From an uncultured Myxococcales bacterium (lineage in GTDB: Bacteria; Myxococcota; Myxococcia; Myxococcales; Myxococcaceae): a DNA stretch of 35,601 nt. The notes beneath the pieces were generated by a model, which saw nothing but the letters and a program-made list of their open reading frames with translations, had not been told where the DNA came from and made no database searches. Every line of letters begins with the position of its first letter. Position 1 is the stretch's first letter. A program made the position numbers and the translations under genes. Below, in pieces: positions 9,601-15,971 of this stretch. Where the stretch lies: assembly GCA_903911905.1 (NCBI GenBank), contig CAIWFK010000346.1:1-35601 (forward strand). The letters run 5' to 3'.

Positions 9601-10052
9601 CCAACGCGCAGCAGGCCCTGGGGCACACCGCCGAAGCGGCGACGGCGCTCGAGCACGCTCACGGGTTGCTGGCGGCGACGTTCAAGGAAGACGACCGCGA
9701 CGACGAGCTCAAGGCCCTGGCGTTGACCGAGGCCCGGCTCGGAGAGCTCAGTCAGCGCTCGTGGGCCGAGACCGCGGTCGCGCATGCCGACCAGTTCGCC
9801 GCTCGCACTGGCACGGCGCTGTCGGAAGAGCAGGTCGACACGGTGTGGCTGCAGGCGACGCTGTACCAGCGGCACGGGGAAAAGCTGCCGCCTGCCCTGG
9901 CCGAGCGCATGCGCCGACTGCTCGACGCGATGACGGTCTCGGCCGACCGCCTGTGGCGGGTGCACATGCGGTGGTTCGAGGTGGCGTTGGCGCTCGATGC
10001 GTTGCCGGTGGAACCGAAGGTCAGGTCGGCGGCGGCCGAGTCGGCGCAGTAG
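6669..10052 (+). CDS. Secreted TolB-like beta-propeller / TPR protein
   Basis: I place the start at the GTG at 6669, although the frame is open further upstream. That codon gives a clean signal peptide (MLKRLLLALVVTLALVASAGEE) and overlaps the preceding stop by 7 bases. The product has 1127 residues. Residues about 50-340 contain PD40/TolB-type blades: VSPDGKHLAYVS near 89, FSPDGRWLIYV near 178, FSHDGRWLYF near 237. One blade is followed by an Asp-rich, possibly Ca-binding DSDGDGQVD loop. The rest is all-helical and rich in TPR-like units (for example AYSHRAKGEYDAALEDFESV and ALINLAADKYERALALYDEA). It is probably a periplasmic or surface scaffold working with the two upstream envelope genes. 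No enzyme motif is visible. Confidence 0.8.
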   Translation: MLKRLLLALVVTLALVASAGEERAEGIAAPNRLTVGLADQLLGQLTPDAGQLYYLSTLHTSSEVAFEEPPGGRPRVLFDENADVTWPRVSPDGKHLAYVSLGDHATGQLCVRTLPKGEPRVCLETPVGALQAEWMNATTLGLVVRDTIQGDLRSLKVTLGSSLTATPLPWRNLVSPAFSPDGRWLIYVPVSRYSEQVGPGFAASASAHLEAVRLDRPGAAPVALTIDAPGVTAQPMFSHDGRWLYFTQFVHDSDGDGQVDALDHGVIFRVAFDGTKDDAVARLATTTPEQLSDGTWNCQYPAPSASMLVASCSQKDNVDVYELPMDGVVPRGWKPDRLKAEVELAPAQEQQLLLFHRVLESEPSLSSRHRAMVRMVRLHLELEDFGAARFYAKRVGELEDPETAGVSRPLQALVALREGKVFRAKGRVVTGWGDLLGATRALLTPGEHDSSAARALSKVVESEAWQLAGDFGASRASLQAAVIDQKTPRAVLELYADRADALFRTLDDEPALQAALRTLLAASRKPEVQLEYARAWAHSLIRGKPWAEKEALVARELEQSSEGSEARFALELQRALMIIRGPEAPGALEALRALTRAQTRPDRKKAILLESTERASDLGAMDLLEALVRDAIVDFPLSSSDRLRVEQQFAAVVLGRAYSHRAKGEYDAALEDFESVARETRSLEALVGALDLHLKAGMKPAALVAKMAGDQAMASELRAYGQAWVLLRSLPDLGAAEQKKVREQCFALLKSEWRELRGHRLGQALSGALRHEDYLAEWHLDQAEHANANYLTALRITRGTPRQTAMVLGQAGLLQLEVGNYRLALAQLDEREKFPFIDNGSGLAVQLGRARALLHVGRMPEAVETVEEGLAMTTKSPKLAQWHVLALDRAALINLAADKYERALALYDEAIPSLQGRNLLVARLARAAAALGAKAPERALADLDAFDQGFAKAELRLPHQTVERSTRSYQLISAGLRANAQQALGHTAEAATALEHAHGLLAATFKEDDRDDELKALALTEARLGELSQRSWAETAVAHADQFAARTGTALSEEQVDTVWLQATLYQRHGEKLPPALAERMRRLLDAMTVSADRLWRVHMRWFEVALALDALPVEPKVRSAAAESAQ

Positions 10053-10084
10053 GGCCGGGCGTGGCGTGCGTTGGTGCCGGCGTA

Positions 10085-10098
10085 TATACTTTTCGTAT
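10085..10098 (+). promoter_or_regulatory. vapBC promoter/operator candidate
   Basis: An A/T-rich island in very GC-rich DNA carries TATACT (10085-10090, one mismatch from the -10 consensus). It overlaps the inverted repeat ATAC-N5-GTAT (10086-10098). The vapB ATG at 10100 is only 10 bases downstream of the -10, so the mRNA would be leaderless or nearly so. No convincing -35 box is seen. VapB/AbrB-type antitoxins usually bind palindromes over their own promoter, so this is the likely autoregulatory site. Confidence 0.45.
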
Positions 10099-10099
10099 C

Positions 10100-10321
10100 A
10101 TGACCGTCGCCCGCATCTTCAAGCATGGAAACAGTCAGGCCGTTCGGTTGCCCAAGGAGTTTCGGCTCGAGGGCACTGAGGTCGAGATCTCGAGGGTTGG
10201 TCGGGTCGTCATTCTTCGCCCAACGAAGCTCAGCTACGCAGACGCACTCGCTGCGGTGGCCCGGTTCAAGGGCACGATGCGCCGTGATCAGGACGAGGAC
10301 CAGGACCGCGACTTCCGATGA
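10100..10321 (+). CDS. vapB: VapB-type antitoxin (AbrB/SpoVT fold)
   Basis: The 73-residue product begins MTVARIFKHGNSQAVRLPKEF, the classic swapped-hairpin AbrB/MazE DNA-binding domain of VapB antitoxins (KHGNSQAVRLPK motif). The domain spans residues 1-45 (VEISRVGRVVILRP is its second strand pair). The acidic C-terminal tail (DQDEDQDRDF) should wrap the VapC toxin and neutralise it. The ATG at 10100 is preferred because the domain begins there. The frame stays open far upstream only as the antisense-like shadow of the TPR gene. vapC follows 10 bases later. Confidence 0.93.
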   Translation: MTVARIFKHGNSQAVRLPKEFRLEGTEVEISRVGRVVILRPTKLSYADALAAVARFKGTMRRDQDEDQDRDFR

Positions 10322-10340
10322 TCTGGTTCCGATGATCTGG
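10313..10340 (+). repeat. Exact 14-bp tandem duplication at the vapB-vapC junction
   Basis: TTCCGATGATCTGG occurs twice back to back (10313-10326 and 10327-10340). The first copy holds the vapB stop (TGA 10319-10321) overlapping an ATG at 10318. The second holds the vapC ATG at 10332. Reading from the first ATG gives only MIWFR before a TGA (10333-10335) that overlaps the vapC start. Removing one copy would restore a simple ATGA overlap of vapB and vapC. Confidence 0.9.
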
Positions 10341-10742
10341 CTGCTCGACACCAACACCCTCATCTATTTCATCAATCGGTCCGTAGGGTTCGAGCGAATC
10401 GCTCGTCGAATTTCGGGTCGGTCTCCCGGTGAGGTGCGCATGTCGGCAATCACCCTGGCAGAGCTGGAATACGGCGCCGAGAAGAGTCGCCATCGAGAGC
10501 AGAACCGGTCGGCGCTCGAAGACGTGACGGCGTTGATCCAGGTCGACCCCTTCCCACAATCGGCAGCCCGTCACTTTGCGGAACTCAAGGCCGCTCTCGA
10601 CGCGAAGGGCCGTCCGACCAAACCGTACGATCTGTTGATTGGCGCCCACTCGCGCGCCATCGATGCGACCCTCGTCACCAAGGACACCGACGACTTCAGG
10701 CACATGCCCGGGTTGCGACTGGCCAATTGGCTCAAGCCCTGA
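10332..10742 (+). CDS. vapC: VapC-type PIN-domain ribonuclease toxin
   Basis: This 136-residue PIN-domain protein has the expected acidic residues for metal binding: Asp6 (WLLDTN), Glu44 (TLAELEYG), Asp100 (KPYDLLIGA) and Asp118 (TKDTDDF). The order and spacing match the FitB/VapC group (tRNA- or rRNA-cleaving endoribonucleases). The length is normal for the family. The start at 10332 gives MIWLLDTNTLIYF, the usual VapC N-terminus. It is translationally linked to vapB across the 14-base duplication. The gene converges on the next minus-strand gene with 4 bases between the stops. Confidence 0.93.
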   Translation: MIWLLDTNTLIYFINRSVGFERIARRISGRSPGEVRMSAITLAELEYGAEKSRHREQNRSALEDVTALIQVDPFPQSAARHFAELKAALDAKGRPTKPYDLLIGAHSRAIDATLVTKDTDDFRHMPGLRLANWLKP

Positions 10743-10746
10743 TGCG

Positions 10747-11415
10747 TCAGCTGCGGGCGTTGAGGCCTTCGAGGTACGAGCCCGGCGTCGGCGTGACCTG
10801 CTCGCCGTCGACGAAGACGTGAGCCTTCCCGGGTGGCACCACCACCACCACGGTGCCGACGGGGAGCGCGAGAAATTGCACGGTGAAGGGGCGAATGGCC
10901 GAGAGCGCGAGCAGGGGCAGGGCCGAGCGCTCGCCGTGATCGTGTTTGGCGGGGCAACTGACCATCCACCCGCTCAGCTGGGGCACCTCGGCGGGCACCT
11001 CGACCCGGCTGAGCACCAGGGCCTCGGCGTTCTGAACGCAGGCCGCGACCAGGCAGTCGCCATTCCGCGGAGGGAAGGTCACCGGCTGGCCGACGCTCTC
11101 GCAGATCCACCGTTGAAAGGTGACTTCGCGCACCGTGCGGTCGACCGACTCGACCCACTGCTCGGTCGGTGCGGGTACCGGCTCTTCCACGCCGAAGGTG
11201 CCGTCGGGACGGTCGATGAGCCGCAGATCGTGACCGCCGAGGCCAATGGTGTGACCAGCCTCGAAGACCTCGCCGCCAGCGACCGCGCTCTCGAAGTACT
11301 CGAGCAGCAGCCGCTCTGCGTTGGGAATGCGTGGCCGCTGGAACTGAATGGTGAACTCGCGGTGGCCCTTGTGGCGACTGCAGCCGGTGGTGGTGAAGGT
11401 GGAGGTCGCAGCCAT
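10747..11415 (-). CDS. Hypothetical protein, 222 aa
   Basis: This is a cytoplasmic-looking protein of 222 residues without a signal peptide or membrane helix. Conspicuous patches are GHTIGLGGHDLRLIDRPDGTFG (about 55-75), CPAKHDHGERSALP (about 155-168) and PGKAHVFVDGEQVTPTPGSYL near the end. I cannot assign it securely. A resemblance to DUF2185/Imm33-like immunity proteins is possible but weak. It is divergent from the membrane-protein gene at 11532, with 116 bases between them that should hold both promoters. The start gives MAATSTFTTTG, and no better internal start is obvious. Confidence 0.7.
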   Translation of the reverse strand: MAATSTFTTTGCSRHKGHREFTIQFQRPRIPNAERLLLEYFESAVAGGEVFEAGHTIGLGGHDLRLIDRPDGTFGVEEPVPAPTEQWVESVDRTVREVTFQRWICESVGQPVTFPPRNGDCLVAACVQNAEALVLSRVEVPAEVPQLSGWMVSCPAKHDHGERSALPLLALSAIRPFTVQFLALPVGTVVVVVPPGKAHVFVDGEQVTPTPGSYLEGLNARS

Positions 11416-11531
11416 GACGCGTACTCACCTCAGCGCGGGCGCAGGTGCAAGGTTCGACCGCTCGCCGTTCTTCCTGGACCGCTGAGCCCCGTGGCGCGCA
11501 CGACCGAGGAGTGGCTGGCGATCATCGTGGC

Positions 11532-13031
11532 ATGCTCCTCGATACCCAGACTGTTGGTCGCACCTCGCTCTCGCTGTCCACCGTGCGTGGGGTGTCGTTG
11601 GCGGTGCTCGCGGTGGTGGTCGGTGCGTGTTTCACCTGGCCCGGGGTGACCCTGGTGCGCGACCTGGCGGACCCGGCGATGGCGGGCCCCGGCATTCCCC
11701 GGCACGCGGTGTCGCTGCATCGCGACCTGACCGAGCGTTTCACGGTGTGGGCGCGCGAGCGGTCGACTTCGCGACGAGCTGCCGCCGCCTCGCTGCACGA
11801 CGTCCCCTCGACCGAGTGGCCGATGTTCTCGGCGGTCTTCTACCTGCTGGGCACGGTGGAGCTCGAGCGGGCCGCGCGCGCTGGGCTCATTCCCGAGAGC
11901 GAGGCGCCGATGCGCTACGCGGGGCCGGCCGTGGAAGCGGCGCGCGCGCTCATCACCGACCCGGTCGAGCACAGTTGGGTGCGCACGCACTGGGGGCCCA
12001 ACTACCTCCACACGCAGAACGTCTTCTTCCGCGCGCTGCTCATCTCGGGGCTCACCTCGCACGCCGAGCTGACCCACGACGGCTTGTCGCTGCCGCTGCT
12101 GCGAGACCAGGTCGAGACGCTGGCGGCCGAGCTCGACGCGTCGCCCTTCGGCATTCTCGATGACTACCCGGGCGAGTGTTACCCCATCGACGTGTTGACG
12201 ACGGTGGGCCTCATTCGCCGCGCCGACCGCGTGCTGGGCACGGACCACTCGGCCTTCGTCGCGAGGGAGCTGCGGGCGTTCACCGGCGCGCGGGCCGACC
12301 AGTTCGGGTTGCCGCGCTTCCGGGTCTCGCTGCCGTCGGGAAGGGAGGAGCAGCCGTCACGCGGCATCGGCACCTCATGGAGCCTGGTCTTCGCGCCCGA
12401 GCTGTGGCCCGAGCAGGGCGCGCGGTGGTACACGACGTACGAAGCGCATTTCTGGCAGGACCACGGGTGGGCGGCGGGCTTTCGCGAGTACGCGCCTGGC
12501 ACCGAGCCGGAGTGGGGCTTCGAGATCGACGCGGGGCCGGTGTTCGAGGGCTTCGGCACGGCGGCGAGCGCGTTCGGCATCGCTGCGGCCAGGCGAAATG
12601 GGCGCTTCGACCACGCGTACACCCTGAGCGCCGAGCTGGCGGCCTCGAGCTGGCCTTTGCCCGGAGGCACGCTGCTGTTGCCGCGCACCATCTCGCACGC
12701 CGCCGACGCGCCGTACCTGGGCGAGTCGGCGATTCTGTACTTCCTCACCGTGCAGCCGATTGAGGGAATGCCGGTGGTGCCGGGTGGGCGAATTCCCGGG
12801 TCGGTGTGGTTCGCCCTGGTCGTGTTCCTGGGCCCGGCGTTCCTGGTCCTGGCGTTGGCGTGGCGGGAACGTCGGGTCGAGACGAACCGGGCTGCTCCCG
12901 CTGCGCTGCTGTGCGCGATGGGCCTGTTGTGCCCGGGGGCAGGCGTGCTGGCCCTTGCAGGCCATGGTGTCGCCGCAGCGTGCACTGCGGTGCTCGCGCT
13001 GCTCCTGCCGTTCCGTGCCAGTTCGCCGTGA
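11532..13031 (+). CDS. Membrane-anchored hypothetical protein, alpha/alpha-barrel-like
   Basis: The chosen ATG at 11532 gives a 499-residue product with an N-terminal membrane helix (VSLAVLAVVVGACFTW). It has a large central domain and at the C-terminus two hydrophobic helices (WFALVVFLGPAFLVLALAW and a Leu/Ala-rich last segment). The frame is open upstream, but those codons do not look like protein. The central part is helix-rich with Trp, His and acidic clusters (HWGPNYLHTQNVFFRAL, YPGECYPIDVL, EWGFEIDAGPVFEGFG), as in (alpha/alpha)6-barrel enzymes such as linalool dehydratase-isomerase relatives. That link is tentative and the function is unknown. It converges on the next gene with 4 bases between the stops. 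Confidence 0.7.
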   Translation: MLLDTQTVGRTSLSLSTVRGVSLAVLAVVVGACFTWPGVTLVRDLADPAMAGPGIPRHAVSLHRDLTERFTVWARERSTSRRAAAASLHDVPSTEWPMFSAVFYLLGTVELERAARAGLIPESEAPMRYAGPAVEAARALITDPVEHSWVRTHWGPNYLHTQNVFFRALLISGLTSHAELTHDGLSLPLLRDQVETLAAELDASPFGILDDYPGECYPIDVLTTVGLIRRADRVLGTDHSAFVARELRAFTGARADQFGLPRFRVSLPSGREEQPSRGIGTSWSLVFAPELWPEQGARWYTTYEAHFWQDHGWAAGFREYAPGTEPEWGFEIDAGPVFEGFGTAASAFGIAAARRNGRFDHAYTLSAELAASSWPLPGGTLLLPRTISHAADAPYLGESAILYFLTVQPIEGMPVVPGGRIPGSVWFALVVFLGPAFLVLALAWRERRVETNRAAPAALLCAMGLLCPGAGVLALAGHGVAAACTAVLALLLPFRASSP

Positions 13032-13035
13032 CTCC

Positions 13036-13761
13036 TCAGCGGTACGCAAGCGCGTCGACCGCGTATTCCACGTGCCCGTCGAAGTCGGCCCAACGCCCGC
13101 CGTCGTCGACCAGCATCGGCACCCGCCCGTCATACGAGATGGGCTTCTGGTCGGCGCTGAAGGTGATGATGCTGGGCTTGACGAAGAGCGCGACGAACGG
13201 GCTCGAGGCCTTGAACTGCACCCGCACCTCGCCGTTGGCGCCATCGGCGAGTCGTTCGAACTCGAAGCCGATGGTCTCACGTCGGCTCGGCACCGCCAGG
13301 CGAACGGGCACCACCTGGTGCGCGGCCAGCGCTTTCCACTGCGAGAGCACGAAGCCGTACACGGTGGGGCCCACCAGCACCGGCAGCGACACGGTTTCCT
13401 TCGCGGTTCGCTCCGAATCGGCAGTGCGCGAGCGGAACGTGACCTCGCGGCCGTGCACCTCGACGGTGTCCACCTCGCCCAACTGGAACTGGTATTCGGT
13501 GAAGCGGGTGAGCGACCAGTCGGCGCCATGCTCCGCCACGTCGATGGTGGCCGTGCCGTGCTCGTCGCGCGACAAGCAGCTCGACTGCAGCCCGGTTCCG
13601 GTCGTCTTCACCCGGCGCTCGTAGGTGAAGCGCGTGGAGCGACTTCCGGACAGCGGGTAGACGTGGGCAAAATAGACGCGCTCGCCGTAGGCGGCGGGGT
13701 CCATCGCGGGCGTGACCGGCAGGGGTGAGGCCGCAAGCAGCGTCGCGAGGAGCGTGAACAT
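13036..13761 (-). CDS. Secreted hypothetical protein (DUF3108/DUF6134-like?)
   Basis: The frame opens at 13791, but the ATG at 13761 gives a good signal peptide (MFTLLATLLAASPLPVTPA). I therefore prefer 13761, giving 241 residues. The mature part is predicted beta-rich, with paired strands such as RFTYERRVKTTGTGLQSS and DTVEVHGREVTFRSR. This recalls periplasmic beta-barrel families such as DUF3108/DUF6134, but only loosely. No catalytic motif is evident. It diverges from the transglutaminase-like gene, with about 158 bases between the start codons. Confidence 0.65.
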   Translation of the reverse strand: MFTLLATLLAASPLPVTPAMDPAAYGERVYFAHVYPLSGSRSTRFTYERRVKTTGTGLQSSCLSRDEHGTATIDVAEHGADWSLTRFTEYQFQLGEVDTVEVHGREVTFRSRTADSERTAKETVSLPVLVGPTVYGFVLSQWKALAAHQVVPVRLAVPSRRETIGFEFERLADGANGEVRVQFKASSPFVALFVKPSIITFSADQKPISYDGRVPMLVDDGGRWADFDGHVEYAVDALAYR

Positions 13762-13919
13762 GACCTCGGCGCAGAGCAAGCCGTACGCCACGCCCGTCAG
13801 GTCGAGGTGCCCATCGTCGAATCAACCGGTTGCCCGGGCGCCCTGACACGCCGACACACCCTCGCGACACACCTCACGGCGAGATTGCGCGGCTGGCCGC
13901 CCCCGGGTGTAGTGCGAGC

Positions 13920-15899
13920 ATGAGCACTCGTGTCTCCGCCCGTCCCCACGTGTTGGCGAGCCTGCCCGTTCCCCCGTCGACCAGAGCCCAGGCTGCGACG
14001 GCCACGCCCACGGGCCCCAACCTCTTCTCGACGCCCGCGCCGCGAAAAGGGCCTTCGCTGACCGGTCACACCGCGTCGGTGCACGTGGCGACCAACCCGT
14101 CGCGCACGCCTGCCGAGAAGGCCGGTCGTCGCATCTCGGACCAGGTGATGAACGTGCTGGGCAGCTACGGCCGCCCGTTCCTGCTCGACACCGACGGCCT
14201 GCGCGCGCACGTGACCCGGGTCGCCACCGCGTTCATGAAGGAAGCCGACGGCGCCACCAGGCCCGGCTCGGCGTACGCGCAGCTGCTCTCGAAGTTCCCC
14301 GGCGCGACCGTGTCGCTGGTCGGCACCGCGTCGCTCGGGGCGAACGATCAGGTCTATTACCTGGTGAAGTCGCGTGACGGGCAGGTGCACAAGTTCGAGA
14401 ACCAGTCGGGTGGGCTGGTCGAGACGCCCAGGGCCTCGGGCGAAATCTTCATGGCCGCCGACCTGGCGCCCGGCAAGCAGATCGCCGTGCGCGTGCCCGA
14501 CGTGCGTTTCCTGATGGACCCCACGCTCGCGCCGGAAATCGGGGTTGGCCGCACCGTCGACGTGGTGATGGACACGCCCATCGACGCGCAGAAGCGCAAC
14601 GCCACCGACACCCTCGTCGACCAGGGCGACGGCGTGAAGAAGGAGGTGCTGCCCGGCACCGCCAAGGGCGAAGACGGCTCGCCGCTGGGCCTCGCGCTCA
14701 GCTCGCAGCGCAACGAGAAGGGCGTCATTCTCAAGTACAACGGCGACAAGACGTACGACGTCGAGGTCACCGCGCCCGACGGCACGAAGCAGACCGTCAA
14801 GCGCACCGAAGCGCAACTGAGCGCCGAGAACGCGCCCGGCAACTTCGACCTGCACGGCTCGACCTTCTACGACGTCAGCATCGACGTCGACACCGACCCC
14901 TCGCTCCAGAAGTTCCTCGACCAGGCGAAGGCCATTGCCCAGAAGGACATTCCGGCCGACGGCTCGCCCGAGCAGAAGGCCGCCGCGCAGAAGCAGGCGC
15001 TGGTGGACCTGACCATTCTCTGCAACCAGACGCTCAGTTACCCCGACGAGTCGCCCACCACCACCGACGAGCACAGCAAGAAGGCGATGGCGCTGATGAA
15101 CGCCGCCTCGAACTGGCAGCCGATGAAGCTGGGCGACCTCATCGACGCGGGTCGAGGGGTGTGCCGCCACCAGGCGATTCTGATGCAGTTGGCGTGTCAG
15201 GAAGCGGGCATCACCAGCCGCCCCGTCACCGCTGCCGCGAACGATCGCCAGGGCAACCTGCGCGGGTACCACGCGTTCCTCGAGACCACGCTCGACGACG
15301 GCACGCAGTACCTGACCGACCCCACCTGGTTCGACGCTGGGCCGAAGAACGTCGCCGGCTACAACTTCGGGCCCACCGTCAACGGCCAGCAGCAGGTCGG
15401 CACCGCGCTGTGGGACACGCTGTACACCAACGTGCTGCGCCAGGAATTGCCGACCTGGACCGCGAACACGCCCTCGCTCGACGCCAGCCAGGTGAAGTTC
15501 CGCGAGAACGACGACCCGGTCATCGACGCGCAGGGCAAGGTGACGGCGTCGACCACGGTCACGCCGCCCGCTCCATCGCCCACGGGCACCATTCGACCCG
15601 CGGCCGACGTGCTCGCCGACGTCAGCCAGGCGCTCACCGGGCAGCCGTGGTCGCAGTACAAGAATTCGGTCGCGGGCTACACGCCTGATCAGCTCAAGGG
15701 CTACGGCGATTATTACGTGCAGCAGAACAACGCGGCATACGCGGCGTACTTCTATTCGGTCGCACTCGACGCGGGCGCTACCGGACCGCTGGCCAAGCAG
15801 TGCTGGCAGGCGCTGGGCAATGAGCTGGGGCTCATCGCGCCCGACCGGACGGACCTGGCGGCGCTGGCGAGTGACGCGAAGGCCCTGGGCGCGCAGTAG
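13920..15899 (+). CDS. Transglutaminase-like protein
   Basis: This 659-residue protein has a Cys-His-Asp triad in the right order and spacing for the transglutaminase/EDR1-like fold: Cys415 in GRGVCRHQAILMQ, His451 in GYHAFLE, Asp467 in YLTDPTWFD. About 400 residues precede the catalytic domain. They include a beta-rich part (300-330) and a Lys/Gln-rich helical stretch. The last 100 residues are Tyr-rich helices. There is no signal peptide; a Pro/Ala/Thr-rich tail starts the protein. The ATG at 13920 is chosen because codons upstream lack protein character. Substrates are unknown. It may be a peptidase or a cross-linking enzyme rather than a true transglutaminase. Confidence 0.8.
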   Translation: MSTRVSARPHVLASLPVPPSTRAQAATATPTGPNLFSTPAPRKGPSLTGHTASVHVATNPSRTPAEKAGRRISDQVMNVLGSYGRPFLLDTDGLRAHVTRVATAFMKEADGATRPGSAYAQLLSKFPGATVSLVGTASLGANDQVYYLVKSRDGQVHKFENQSGGLVETPRASGEIFMAADLAPGKQIAVRVPDVRFLMDPTLAPEIGVGRTVDVVMDTPIDAQKRNATDTLVDQGDGVKKEVLPGTAKGEDGSPLGLALSSQRNEKGVILKYNGDKTYDVEVTAPDGTKQTVKRTEAQLSAENAPGNFDLHGSTFYDVSIDVDTDPSLQKFLDQAKAIAQKDIPADGSPEQKAAAQKQALVDLTILCNQTLSYPDESPTTTDEHSKKAMALMNAASNWQPMKLGDLIDAGRGVCRHQAILMQLACQEAGITSRPVTAAANDRQGNLRGYHAFLETTLDDGTQYLTDPTWFDAGPKNVAGYNFGPTVNGQQQVGTALWDTLYTNVLRQELPTWTANTPSLDASQVKFRENDDPVIDAQGKVTASTTVTPPAPSPTGTIRPAADVLADVSQALTGQPWSQYKNSVAGYTPDQLKGYGDYYVQQNNAAYAAYFYSVALDAGATGPLAKQCWQALGNELGLIAPDRTDLAALASDAKALGAQ

Positions 15900-15971
15900 G
15901 AAGAACGACCGCCTCGAGGTCGGGGCTGGTTGCGAGAGCCCCCAAAAACTGCGCGCCCGAGGGGACCGACC

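Noticed and set aside
7758-9965. 735-codon open frame antisense to the TPR gene
   Set aside because: It has the Arg/Gln/Leu-rich composition typical of antisense shadows in GC-rich genes and no recognisable motif.
15900-15971. Terminator for the transglutaminase-like gene
   Set aside because: CGACC-N7-GGTCG has only 5-base arms and no T-run, too weak to call.
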